Shown: positions 33,445 to 40,960 of the stretch, in pieces
How the letters are laid out: every line of letters starts with the position of its first letter
Numbering within the stretch: position 1 is the first letter of the stretch
NCBI RefSeq assembly: GCF_000716785.1
Contig: NZ_JNYY01000001.1
Coordinates: forward strand, 558,001 to 622,000
Reading direction: 5' to 3'
Length of the DNA stretch: 64,000 bases
Origin: Amycolatopsis vancoresmycina
Lineage (GTDB): Bacteria > Actinomycetota > Actinomycetes > Mycobacteriales > Pseudonocardiaceae
Program-made: the position numbers and the translations under genes
The notes under the pieces: generated by a model
The model's input: the letters and a program-made list of their open reading frames with translations, nothing else
Databases searched by the model: none
What the model was told of the DNA's origin: nothing

Positions 33445-33887
33445 CGGGTGGCTCCCACCTCGGCGGCGACGGCGGGCAGGCGGGGCAGGAAGTGGTCCCA
33501 GCCGGTGACGTGGTCGGCGTATTCGGCGGCGATCTTGGCTTCGTCCCAGCCGCGTTCGCGGAAGCCGGTTTCGGTCATCCGCAGGCGGGTGCCGGTGGCG
33601 GTGGGTTCGAGTTCGAAGACGACGAGGAAGGAGTTGCCGGGTGCGGCGGTCTCCCCTGGTGCGTGGGTCCAGCGGAAGGAGAAGAGTTTCGGGGGGACGG
33701 CGTCGACGACGGTGAACCCGACCCAGCTGTCGCCGAAGGCGATGCGTCCCGCTCCCCCGGGTTCGGCGGGGTATTCGGCTTCGTCGGGCCACCATTCGCG
33801 GAGGTGCCGGGGGTTGCTGACGACGTCGAAGACGGTGTCGGGGTGGGCGTCGATGTGGATTTCGCGTTCGAGTGTGCCGTGGTCCAT
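33441..33887 (-). CDS. SRPBCC (AHSA1-like) protein, first gene of ArsR operon
   Basis: A 148-residue AHSA1-type protein of the START/Bet v1 fold. The start region LEREIHIDAHPDTVFDVVSN and the W-W-P-D motif, then GDSWVGFTVVD, RLRMTETGF and the C-terminal helix YADHVTGWDHFLPRL are typical. It is co-transcribed and translationally coupled with ArsR. The family is often annotated as an activator of Hsp90 ATPase homologue, but no Hsp90 link is implied here. Confidence 0.85.
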   Translation of the reverse strand: MDHGTLEREIHIDAHPDTVFDVVSNPRHLREWWPDEAEYPAEPGGAGRIAFGDSWVGFTVVDAVPPKLFSFRWTHAPGETAAPGNSFLVVFELEPTATGTRLRMTETGFRERGWDEAKIAAEYADHVTGWDHFLPRLPAVAAEVGATR

Positions 33888-33900
33888 GGTGGCTCCTTGT

Positions 33901-33960
33901 GCAACGTTTGGTTGCGTGTCACGTTAGCTCGGCGGGCGCCGATGTGCAACCTTCAGTTGC
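33901..33960. promoter_or_regulatory. Paired GCAAC-N5-GTTGC operators
   Basis: GCAACGTTTGGTTGC (33901-33915) and GCAACCTTCAGTTGC (33946-33960) share perfect 5-bp arms and a 5-bp spacer, with centres 45 bp apart. The first is 13 nt upstream of the SRPBCC start. The second lies within the last codons of the upstream GNAT gene. They are probable ArsR autoregulatory sites. Confidence 0.65.
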
Positions 33961-34434
33961 GCGTAGGTCTTTCTGGACCCAGGCGACGTCGTGCCAGGCG
34001 CCGTGCTTCCAGCCGACGCGGCGGTAGACGCCCGCCGGCTCGAACCCGAGCGCGCGGTGCAGTCCGGCGCTGGCTTCGTTGGGCAGAGTCATGCCGGCGA
34101 AGGCGCGGCAGAACCCGCGTTCGCGCAGCCGCTCGAACAGGGTCTCGTAGAGGGCGCGGCCGGCGCCGGTGCGGCGGCGGCCTTGTTCGAGGTAGATGCT
34201 CGTTTCGCAGGACCAGCGGTAGGCGGCGCGGGCGGCGAAGGGAGTGGCGTAGGCGTAGCCGGCGATGTGGCCGTGGTCGTCGAGGACGTACCAGGCGTGG
34301 GCGGCGGCGATGCGGCGGGCCATTTCGGAGGTGCCGGGTGGTTCGGTTTCGAAGGAGACGGCGGTGTCGGTGACGTAGGGCGCGTAGAGGGCGGCGCAGC
34401 CGGCTGCGTCGTGGGTGGTGGCGGCTCGGATCAT
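33919..34434 (-). CDS. GNAT acetyltransferase, phosphinothricin acetyltransferase-like
   Basis: A 171-residue GNAT enzyme. It resembles phosphinothricin N-acetyltransferases (Pat/Bar) along its length: IRAATTHDAAGCAALYAPYV, GYAYATPFAARAAYRWSCE, IYLEQGRRRTGAGRALY (acetyl-CoA loop), LPNEASAGLHRALGF and GWKHGAWHDVAW. The family acetylates amino groups of phosphinothricin, methionine sulfone or related compounds; the natural substrate here is not determinable. It is divergent from the XRE-cupin regulator, which may control it. Its 3' end contains one ArsR-type operator of the next operon. Confidence 0.88.
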   Translation of the reverse strand: MIRAATTHDAAGCAALYAPYVTDTAVSFETEPPGTSEMARRIAAAHAWYVLDDHGHIAGYAYATPFAARAAYRWSCETSIYLEQGRRRTGAGRALYETLFERLRERGFCRAFAGMTLPNEASAGLHRALGFEPAGVYRRVGWKHGAWHDVAWVQKDLRATEGCTSAPAELT

Positions 34435-34477
34435 GGCTCATATGGTAGCTGTGATGACTCGTATAGTATCCACGGTT

Positions 34478-35041
34478 ATGACCGATCCCCTGACTGCCCG
34501 CCTGGCCGCCACCGTGCACGCGGCGCGGACGTCCCAAGGCCTGTCGGCGGCCGCGCTGGCCGAAGCGTCGGGGGTGTCGCGGGCGATGATCGGCAAGATC
34601 GAGCGGGGTGACGTCCAGCCGACGGCGGCGTTGCTGGCGAAGCTGTCGGCCGCGCTGGGGTTGACGCTGTCGGAGCTGATCGCCCGGGCCGAGGGCGACG
34701 AGCGGCGGCTGGCGCGGGCGGCGGAGCAGCCGGTGTGGGTGGACCCGGAGACCGGCTACCGGCGGCGGTCGGTCTCCCCCGCGGCCGGCCGGCCGCTGGA
34801 GCTGGTGGAGGTCGAGTTGCCGCCGGGGGTGGAGGTGCCGCTGGTGTCGGGGACGTATGCGTTCCTGCACCAGCAGATCTGGGTGCTGGCCGGGCACCTG
34901 CGGTTCCACGAGGGTGCGGAGGTGCACGAGCTGGCCGCGGGTGACTGCCTGCAGCTGGGGCCGGCGGCGGACTGCGTGTTCGCGAACCCGGGATCGGTGC
35001 CGTGCCGGTATCTGGTGGCGCTGGTCAAGCGCGCAGGTTAA
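34478..35041 (+). CDS. XRE-family regulator with C-terminal cupin
   Basis: A 187-residue two-domain regulator. The helix-turn-helix is at about 10-65 (LSAAALAEASGVSRAMIGKIERGDVQPT across two helices). A cupin domain follows at about 110-185 (TYAFLHQQIWVLAGHLRFH and LAAGDCLQLGP). This architecture usually senses a small metabolite through the cupin and represses neighbouring genes. It is divergent from the GNAT gene with a 43-nt gap. Its 3' end overlaps the convergent TetR gene by 17 nt. Confidence 0.9.
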   Translation: MTDPLTARLAATVHAARTSQGLSAAALAEASGVSRAMIGKIERGDVQPTAALLAKLSAALGLTLSELIARAEGDERRLARAAEQPVWVDPETGYRRRSVSPAAGRPLELVEVELPPGVEVPLVSGTYAFLHQQIWVLAGHLRFHEGAEVHELAAGDCLQLGPAADCVFANPGSVPCRYLVALVKRAG

Positions 35042-35636
35042 GGGCGGCGACCGACGAGTCGAGCCAGGCGTCGAGGAACCGGTCCGGGGCGAGGTCGCCG
35101 GGGGTGTGCCCGATGAGGACGTCGAGGATCGGGTAGTAGGTCAGGGACGCCACGAGCACCGCGGCGGTGGCTTCCGGGTCGCGCACCGCGGCTCTCCCCT
35201 GGTCTCGCAGCGTGGTGAGCCATTCGGTGCCCCGGCGGTAGACGGTGGCGACGACGCCCTGCCACATCTGCTCGAACAGGTCGGGGAACCCGGTGAATTC
35301 GCGGATCATCAGGCGGATGAGGTCGCGGTCGGCGGCCATGAACGCCCAGACGACGTCGGCGAGCGTGCGCAGGGCTTCTCGGGGGTCGTCGGGCAGCTGG
35401 TGGTCGGCGGTGGCGGCCGTGCTGGTGGCCAGGCGGGTGAGGTTGTCGTGGACGGCTGCCTCGAGGAGGGCGGCCTTGGACGGGAAGTGCTTGTAGAGGG
35501 CGCCGCTGCCGGGGTTGAGGCCGCAGGCGGTCTGGATGTCGGCGACGGAGGTGGCGTCGTAGCCGCGGGTGGCGAAGAGGTGGACTGCTTCGTCGAGGAT
35601 GCGGCGGCGGGTGACGCCGGGGGTTGTCCGAGCCAT
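35025..35636 (-). CDS. TetR-family regulator
   Basis: A 203-residue TetR regulator. The N-terminal helix-turn-helix reads ILDEAVHLFATRGYDATSVADIQ then GSGALYKHFPSKAALLEAAV. The C-terminal part is a helical ligand-binding domain. It is divergent from the SRPBCC gene with only 22 nt between the start codons. That gap contains GAGAAACTACTCTC, a short imperfect palindrome that may be its operator. Confidence 0.9.
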   Translation of the reverse strand: MARTTPGVTRRRILDEAVHLFATRGYDATSVADIQTACGLNPGSGALYKHFPSKAALLEAAVHDNLTRLATSTAATADHQLPDDPREALRTLADVVWAFMAADRDLIRLMIREFTGFPDLFEQMWQGVVATVYRRGTEWLTTLRDQGRAAVRDPEATAAVLVASLTYYPILDVLIGHTPGDLAPDRFLDAWLDSSVAALNLRA

Positions 35637-35658
35637 AGTGAGAAACTACTCTCTTTCT

Positions 35659-36114
35659 ATGGTGGAAGTGACCGTCGAAGAGTTCGTGTCGTGCTCTGCG
35701 GACGAGTTCCTGGCCCTGGTGATGGACCCGCGGCGGTACGCGCAGGTCGATCGCAAGCTGGGCCGGATCGACTGGGTGCGCTCCGCGGGCGAGGTCACCG
35801 AGTTCCGGTTCCGCTCGGCATTGCCGGGGCTCGGGCCGGGGCCGAAGGTGGTGTCGCGGATGACGCTGACGCCGGGCCGCCGGGTGGACGTGCGGCTGCC
35901 CGACCGGCCGGAGAACCGCCTGGCGCGCCGGTTTTCGACGTTCGAGGCGCACTTCGAGTGCGTGCCGGTGGACGGCGGGATCCGGGTGACGCGGCGGATC
36001 GCGTTCGGCTTCGCCGCGGTTCTGCGTCCGCTGGTGGAGCCGGTCCTGCGGCGGAGGCTGCGGGCCGATGTCGAGGCGGAAGTGCGCGGCGCCAAGCGGC
36101 TGCTGGAGCGTTGA
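35659..36114 (+). CDS. SRPBCC/DUF2505-like protein
   Basis: A 151-residue START-like protein: MVEVTVEEFVSCSADEFLALVMDPRRYAQ in outline, then IDWVRSAGEVTEFRFRS and a long amphipathic C-terminal helix (ADVEAEVRGAKRLLER). This matches the polyketide cyclase/DUF2505-type lipid-binding fold, with no catalytic motif. It shares a short divergent promoter region with the TetR gene at 35636, so it is the likely target of that regulator. Confidence 0.75.
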   Translation: MVEVTVEEFVSCSADEFLALVMDPRRYAQVDRKLGRIDWVRSAGEVTEFRFRSALPGLGPGPKVVSRMTLTPGRRVDVRLPDRPENRLARRFSTFEAHFECVPVDGGIRVTRRIAFGFAAVLRPLVEPVLRRRLRADVEAEVRGAKRLLER

Positions 36115-36115
36115 C

Positions 36116-36138
36116 TGAAGCAGTGAATCAGTGCTTCA
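36116..36138. promoter_or_regulatory. TetR operator TGAAGCA-N9-TGCTTCA
   Basis: A perfect 7-bp inverted repeat (36116-36122 and 36132-36138) spans the gap between the SRPBCC stop and the GTG start of the next TetR gene. It lies where a promoter for that gene must be, and suits autorepression of the TetR-acyl-CoA dehydrogenase operon. Confidence 0.6.
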
Positions 36139-36147
36139 CTTCTTGAC

Positions 36148-36753
36148 GTGCCCTACCGCCGCACCCCGAAGGTGCAGGAACGTCTGGACGCCCAGCGCGA
36201 GACGATCGTCGCCGCCGCCACGCGCCAGCTGGCCGAGCACGGCTACGGCGGGTGCTCGGTGGCCGCGGTCGCCGAGCGCGCCGGGGTCGCCGTGGGCAGC
36301 GTCTACCGGCACTTCCCCACCAAGGCCGACCTGGTCGTGCACGTGTTTCGGCAGGTGGTGACGCGGGAGGTGGAGGCGGTCCGGGTGGCGTCGGCGGCGG
36401 CGGGCGAGCCCGCGGAGCGGGTGCTGGCCGCGGTCGAGACGTTCGCCCAGCGCGCGCTGAAGGCGCCGAAGCAGGCGTACGCCTTGCTCGCCGAGCCGGT
36501 CGACGCGCTCATCGATGCCGAGCGCCTGGAGTTCCGGCGCGCCTACACCGACGTCATCGCCGAGCACGTCGCCGCCGGGGTGCGGCAGGGCGTGCTGCCC
36601 GCCCAGGACGGCCGGCTGACGGCCGCCGCGCTGGTCGGTGCCGCCGCCGAAGTTCTGATCGGTCCGTTGACCAGCGGAAACGCCGGTGACGTCGCCGAGC
36701 TCCGCACGTTCATCCTGCGCGCTCTAGGAGGTTCCGATGCCCGCCACGCATGA
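36148..36753 (+). CDS. TetR-family regulator of the AidB-like gene
   Basis: A 201-residue TetR regulator. The DNA-binding part is TIVAAATRQLAEHGYGGCSVAAVAERA then VGSVYRHFPTKADLV. GTG 36148 is used. Its 3' end overlaps the start of the acyl-CoA dehydrogenase gene by 17 nt, so the two are co-transcribed. A palindrome directly upstream fits autoregulation. Confidence 0.9.
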   Translation: MPYRRTPKVQERLDAQRETIVAAATRQLAEHGYGGCSVAAVAERAGVAVGSVYRHFPTKADLVVHVFRQVVTREVEAVRVASAAAGEPAERVLAAVETFAQRALKAPKQAYALLAEPVDALIDAERLEFRRAYTDVIAEHVAAGVRQGVLPAQDGRLTAAALVGAAAEVLIGPLTSGNAGDVAELRTFILRALGGSDARHA

Positions 36754-38359
36754 GGTCACCAACCAGGTTCCGCCGCTGGCGGGGCACGACGTCGCCGACG
36801 ATCCGGCGCTGCTGGCCGGGCTCGAGCGGGCCGGGGCGAGCTGGGTGGCCGGCGAGCTGCACGAGCTGGGCCGGCTGGCCGGGAGCGAGCAGGTGCAGGA
36901 GTGGGGCCGGCTGGTCAACGAGAACGAGCCGGTGCTGCGCACCCACGACCGGTACGGGAACCGGATCGACGAGGTCGAGTTCCACCCGTACTGGCACGAG
37001 CTGATGACGGTCGCGGTGTCGCACGGGATGCACGGCACGCCGTGGCGGGATTCCCGGCCCGGCGCGCACGCGGCGCGGGCGGCGAAGTTCTACGTGTGGA
37101 GCCAGGCTGAAGCCGGGCACAGCTGCCCCATTTCGATGACGTACGCGGCCGTTCCGGCGCTGCGGGCGAACCCGGAGCTGGCGGCGCGGTACGAGCCGCT
37201 GCTGGCGGCGACCGAGTACGACTTCGGGCTGCGTGAGCCCAGCGGCAAGCGTGGGTTGATCGCGGGCATGTCGATGACGGAGAAGCAGGGCGGCTCCGAT
37301 GTCCGTGCGAACACGACGACGGCGACGCCGAGCGCGGACGGCAGTTACACCCTGGTCGGGCACAAGTGGTTCACGTCGGCGCCGATGTCGGACATGTTCC
37401 TGACGCTGGCGCAGGCGCCCGGCGGGCTGTCGTGCTTCCTGCTCCCCCGCGTCCTGCCCGACGGCTCGCGCAACCCGATCCGGCTGCAGCGGCTGAAGGA
37501 CAAGCTCGGCAACCGGTCGAACGCCTCTTCCGAGATCGAGTACGACAAGGCCGTCGGCTGGCTGGTCGGCGAGGAGGGCCGCGGGGTCCGCACGATCATC
37601 GAGATGGTCAACAACACCCGGCTGGACTGCACACTGGGCAGCGCGTCGGGGATGCGGCTGGGCGCGGTGCGCGCGGTGCACCACGCGACGCACCGGCGGG
37701 CGTTCGGCAAGGCCCTGGCCGACCAGCCGCTGATGGCGAACGTGCTGGCGGACCTGGTGCTGGAGGCCGAGGCGGCGACGACGGTGGCGATGCGGCTGGC
37801 CGCGGCGGGCGACCGGCCGGGTGACGCGCAGGAGCAGGCGTTCCGGCGGTTGGGGCTGGCGGTGTCGAAGTACTGGGTGTGCAAGCGGGCGCCGGTGCAC
37901 GCCGCGGAGGCGCTGGAATGCTTCGGCGGCAATGGGTACGTCGAGGAGTCGGGGATGCCGCGGCTGTACCGGGAGGCGCCGCTGTCGTCGATCTGGGAGG
38001 GCTCGGGCAACGTCGCCGCGCTGGACGCGTTGCGCGCGATGGGCCGGCAGCCGGAGTCGGTGGCGGCGTTCTTCGCCGAGGTCGAGCTGGCGGCCGGCGG
38101 CGACGCCCGGCTCGACGACGCTGTCGACCGGCTCCGCAAGGAGCTGACCGACCTGGCGGGCGTCGAGTACCGGGCGCGGCGGCTGGTCGAGGCGATGGCG
38201 TTGGTGCTGCAGGGTTCGCTGCTGGTGCGCCACGGCCACCCGGCGGTCGCCGACGCGTTCTGCGCGTCGCGTTTCGGCGGCGACTGGGGCATCGCGTTCG
38301 GGACGCTCCCGGCCGGCGTCGACACGGGAGCGATCGTCGAGCGCGCGGCGGCCGGTTAG
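36737..38359 (+). CDS. AidB-like acyl-CoA dehydrogenase
   Basis: A 540-residue flavoprotein of the acyl-CoA dehydrogenase family, AidB subgroup. Distinguishing blocks are HPYWHELM, GHSCPISMTYAAVPAL, the FAD-binding MSMTEKQGGSDVRANTT (about 178-194), GHKWFTSAPMSD and ECFGGNGYVEESGMPRLYRE (about 390-410). E. coli AidB belongs to the alkylation response and binds DNA. Actinomycete homologues are common, and their reaction is unclear. The gene follows and overlaps its TetR gene. Confidence 0.88.
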   Translation: MPATHEVTNQVPPLAGHDVADDPALLAGLERAGASWVAGELHELGRLAGSEQVQEWGRLVNENEPVLRTHDRYGNRIDEVEFHPYWHELMTVAVSHGMHGTPWRDSRPGAHAARAAKFYVWSQAEAGHSCPISMTYAAVPALRANPELAARYEPLLAATEYDFGLREPSGKRGLIAGMSMTEKQGGSDVRANTTTATPSADGSYTLVGHKWFTSAPMSDMFLTLAQAPGGLSCFLLPRVLPDGSRNPIRLQRLKDKLGNRSNASSEIEYDKAVGWLVGEEGRGVRTIIEMVNNTRLDCTLGSASGMRLGAVRAVHHATHRRAFGKALADQPLMANVLADLVLEAEAATTVAMRLAAAGDRPGDAQEQAFRRLGLAVSKYWVCKRAPVHAAEALECFGGNGYVEESGMPRLYREAPLSSIWEGSGNVAALDALRAMGRQPESVAAFFAEVELAAGGDARLDDAVDRLRKELTDLAGVEYRARRLVEAMALVLQGSLLVRHGHPAVADAFCASRFGGDWGIAFGTLPAGVDTGAIVERAAAG

Positions 38360-38850
38360 CCGACGCGCTCGGCGCGCCGGCGGGCCAGTTCCTCGACCGC
38401 GCTGGGCAGGGTGGTCTCGAAGTCGATCAGCTTGGCCCAGGTCGGGGTGACGACGATCCGGACCATGCCGTCGTAGAGGGAGCGCACCTCGCGTTCCCAT
38501 TCGACCCGCTGTTCGGGGGTCATCTCGTAGCTGCCGTTCAGCTGCAGGTACTCCTCCGGGATGCCGTCGACGACGTCCAGCTCGGCGCGGCCGCGGATGA
38601 GCAGGATCTTGGGCGGGTGCACCTCGGTGTCGATGGTGAGGGCGACCGCGGGGTTGGCGCGCAGCGACGCCAGTTTCGGGGCGTTCTTCGACGTGCACAT
38701 CACGATCTGGGCGCCGTTCCAGGTGAAGGCGATCGGGATCGTGCGCGGGGTGCCGTCCTGGGCGACGTAGGCCAGGCGGGTCAGGTCGCGGGCGAGCAGC
38801 TCGCGGCTGTACGGGCGGTTCAGGATCTCGGTGATCTCGTGCTGCTGCAT
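38356..38850 (-). CDS. Pyridoxamine-5'-phosphate-oxidase-like flavin/F420 protein
   Basis: A 164-residue split-barrel protein of the PPOX class, cytosolic, binding FMN or F420. Seen blocks are LARLAYVAQDGTPRTIPIAF in part, CTSKNAPKLASLRANPAVAL and PPKILLIRGRAEL, as in actinobacterial F420 or flavin reductases. The substrate cannot be stated. ATG 38850 has GAGGAGACGG upstream. Its 3' end overlaps the convergent dehydrogenase gene by 4 nt. Confidence 0.85.
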   Translation of the reverse strand: MQQHEITEILNRPYSRELLARDLTRLAYVAQDGTPRTIPIAFTWNGAQIVMCTSKNAPKLASLRANPAVALTIDTEVHPPKILLIRGRAELDVVDGIPEEYLQLNGSYEMTPEQRVEWEREVRSLYDGMVRIVVTPTWAKLIDFETTLPSAVEELARRRAERVG

Positions 38851-38931
38851 GGCCGTCTCCTCGGGTCGGGCTCGCTGTTGTCCCGGGGACGGAGCCGCCG
38901 GCGCGTTCTCGACACGCACGGCCGAACTTTT

Positions 38932-39465
38932 TCAGCGGCCGAGTGCGTCGAGGGCGCCCTCGACCGCCGCGGCCTTGAGTTCGCCGACGGGCACGTCGGG
39001 GAACTGCATGCAGACGTCCTGCAGGCCGCCGAGGGCGAGGATCGCGCGGGCCTGCTGGGCGACCGTCGGCGAGGGGCCGCAGATCAGCTCGGTGAGCCGG
39101 GTGCGCCAGCCCAGTACCCGGTCGATGAGGCCGAGGTCGGCCAGGGTCGGCATCTCGGCCAGCAGCATGACGACGTCGGCGCGGTGGCGGTAGTTGAAGT
39201 CGAAGAAGCCTTCGATCAGCTCGCGCACCGGGGCGTCGCCGCGGGCCTCCTGGTCGAGGAGGAACTGCTCGCCGTCCTCGAGCATCGGCTGGACGATGCT
39301 GCGGACCAGGTCGTCGCGGGACGGGAAGTGGTAGTAGAGGGCGGGTTTGGTGATGCCGAGGCGGTCGGCGATGTCCTGGAGGCTGGTGCGCTGCACGCCC
39401 TGGGTGGTGAACAGGTCGCGGGCGACGTCGAGGATGCGCTGTTTGGTGTCGGAGGGCTTCGGCAC
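38932..39465 (-). CDS. TetR-family regulator of the FAD monooxygenase
   Basis: A 177-residue TetR regulator with TKQRILDVARDLFTTQGVQ and ITKPALYYHFPSRDDLV in its helix-turn-helix domain. It is divergent from the monooxygenase gene across 77 nt. That gap holds a long inverted repeat whose arms are near-palindromic themselves, so the protein probably represses both genes. Confidence 0.92.
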   Translation of the reverse strand: MPKPSDTKQRILDVARDLFTTQGVQRTSLQDIADRLGITKPALYYHFPSRDDLVRSIVQPMLEDGEQFLLDQEARGDAPVRELIEGFFDFNYRHRADVVMLLAEMPTLADLGLIDRVLGWRTRLTELICGPSPTVAQQARAILALGGLQDVCMQFPDVPVGELKAAAVEGALDALGR

Positions 39466-39478
39466 GGCCCCAGCATAA

Positions 39479-39532
39479 CTGACTTAACGATAGGTAAGGA
39501 TCCGTGGTACAACTTACCTACCGTTAAGTCAG
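39479..39532. promoter_or_regulatory. Divergent TetR operator region
   Basis: Arms CTGACTTAACGATAGGTAAG (39479-39498) and CTTACCTACCGTTAAGTCAG (39513-39532) are inverted repeats with one mismatch and a 14-nt spacer. Each arm holds its own imperfect palindrome of the form CTTAnC-N4-GnTAAG. There are therefore two operators, one near each divergent start. Confidence 0.75.
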
Positions 39533-39542
39533 GGAGGTACTC

Positions 39543-40754
39543 ATGCGGATTCTCGTCTCCGGCGCCAGCATCGCGGGTCCGGTGCTGGCGTACTGGCTCA
39601 GCCGGCACGGCTTCGACGTCACCGTCGTCGAGCGCGCCCCGGCGCTGCGCAAGACCGGCGGCCACGCCGTCGACCTGTTCCGGCCCGCCGTGGACATCAC
39701 CGAACGGATGGGCGTGCTGCCGCGCGTCACGGCGCTGGCCACCGGCACGACCCGGATGACGCTGCACCGCGAAGGCAGCCGCCGCCCGATCCGGGTGGAC
39801 CTGGCGAAGGTGTTCCAGGCCGCCTCCGACCGGCACGTCGAGATCATGCGCGACGACCTCAGCGAGATCTACTACGACGCCGGCCGCGACGACGTCGAGT
39901 ACCTCTTCGGCGACACGATCACCGCCCTCTCCCCCGACGGCGACGTGACCTTCGAGCACGCCCCGCCCCGCCGGTTCGACGTCGTCGTCGGCGCCGACGG
40001 GCTGCACTCCACCGTCCGGCGCCTGGTCTTCGGCGAAGAAGCCGGGCTGACCCGGTTCATCGGCGCCTACCTGGCCGTGCTGTCCCTGCCCGACACCCTC
40101 GGCCTCGACGGCGAGGCGGTCACCCACCTCGGCGCCGGCCGCACGGTGTCGCTCTACAGCGCCCGGCACATGAGCGACGCCCGCGCGGTGTTCCTGTTCC
40201 GCCGCGACCGGGAACTCGGCCACCACCACCGCGACCTCCCGCGGCAGAAGGACCTGCTGCGCGAGGCGTTCGCCGGGATGCACCCGCAGGTCGACGGCTG
40301 GCTCGCCCGGCTGGACGACGGCGGCCCGTTCTACTTCGACTCGATCACCCAGCTGCAGCTGGACACCTGGTCCCGCGGCCGCGTCACCCTGGTCGGCGAC
40401 GCGGGCTACTGCCCCGGACCGGCCGTCGGCGGCAGCACCAGCCTCGCCGTGCTCGGCGCGTACGTCCTGGCCGGCGAACTGGCCGCGGCCGGCGGCGACC
40501 ACACGCGTGCCTTCGCCGCCTACGAACGGGAGATGGGCGAGCTGGTCCGCCGCAGCCGGGCGTTCGCCGTCGGCGCCTCGCGCAGCCTGATCCCGGCTTC
40601 CCGCGCGGGCACCTGGGCGCTGGCCCGGGGCGGCCAGCTGGTCTCGACGTTGCCGGCCGGGCTGACGCGGGCACTGGCGAAGCTGAACTCCGCGGGCGTC
40701 CGCATGCACGACTCGATGCAGGTCAAGGACTACGCGGTACCGGCACCGGCCTGA
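39543..40754 (+). CDS. FAD-dependent monooxygenase (TetX/PHBH-like)
   Basis: A 403-residue class A flavin monooxygenase that uses NAD(P)H and oxygen to hydroxylate an aromatic or related substrate. The FAD dinucleotide fold begins MRILVSGASIAGPVLAYWL. The second FAD motif is VVVGADGLHSTVRR (about 150-160), and the third is VTLVGDAGYCPGPAVGGS (about 282-300). ATG 39543 follows GGGAGGT. It is controlled by the divergent TetR. TetX-type enzymes can inactivate antibiotics, but no substrate is shown here. Confidence 0.9.
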   Translation: MRILVSGASIAGPVLAYWLSRHGFDVTVVERAPALRKTGGHAVDLFRPAVDITERMGVLPRVTALATGTTRMTLHREGSRRPIRVDLAKVFQAASDRHVEIMRDDLSEIYYDAGRDDVEYLFGDTITALSPDGDVTFEHAPPRRFDVVVGADGLHSTVRRLVFGEEAGLTRFIGAYLAVLSLPDTLGLDGEAVTHLGAGRTVSLYSARHMSDARAVFLFRRDRELGHHHRDLPRQKDLLREAFAGMHPQVDGWLARLDDGGPFYFDSITQLQLDTWSRGRVTLVGDAGYCPGPAVGGSTSLAVLGAYVLAGELAAAGGDHTRAFAAYEREMGELVRRSRAFAVGASRSLIPASRAGTWALARGGQLVSTLPAGLTRALAKLNSAGVRMHDSMQVKDYAVPAPA

Positions 40755-40755
40755 C

Positions 40756-40793
40756 GCTGGAGGGGACCGCCGCGCGCGAAAGCCCCCTCCAGC
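40756..40793 (+). terminator. Hairpin after FAD monooxygenase gene
   Basis: GCTGGAGGGG (40756-40765) pairs with CCCCTCCAGC (40784-40793) across an 18-nt loop, 2 nt after the monooxygenase stop. No U-tract is present. Confidence 0.6.
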
Positions 40794-40828
40794 CCGACAG
40801 CGGATCTTCGGTCACCGGCGGAAACCGG

Positions 40829-40860
40829 GCGGGCGCGCGGAAGAGAACCCGCGCGCCCGC
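40829..40860. terminator. Second GC hairpin in convergent gap
   Basis: Perfect 12-bp arms GCGGGCGCGCGG and CCGCGCGCCCGC around AAGAGAAC. It lies between the convergent monooxygenase and SWIM genes and can act on either strand. The rest of the 206-bp gap shows no gene. Confidence 0.65.
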
Positions 40861-40960
40861 ACCCCCAGTGGCCCGGCGGAACCCGCCGTCGGGGGACAGG
40901 AGACAACGAGTACCGCGCTGGATACCGGGAGTCGAACGGGATTTCCGCCCCGGCCGCACC

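Noticed and set aside
40921..40960. tRNA-like 3' end on the minus strand (GTTCGACTCC near the recombination-type context)
   Set aside because: The T-loop sequence is present, but the flanking five bases do not pair as a T stem and no anticodon or D arm can be drawn.
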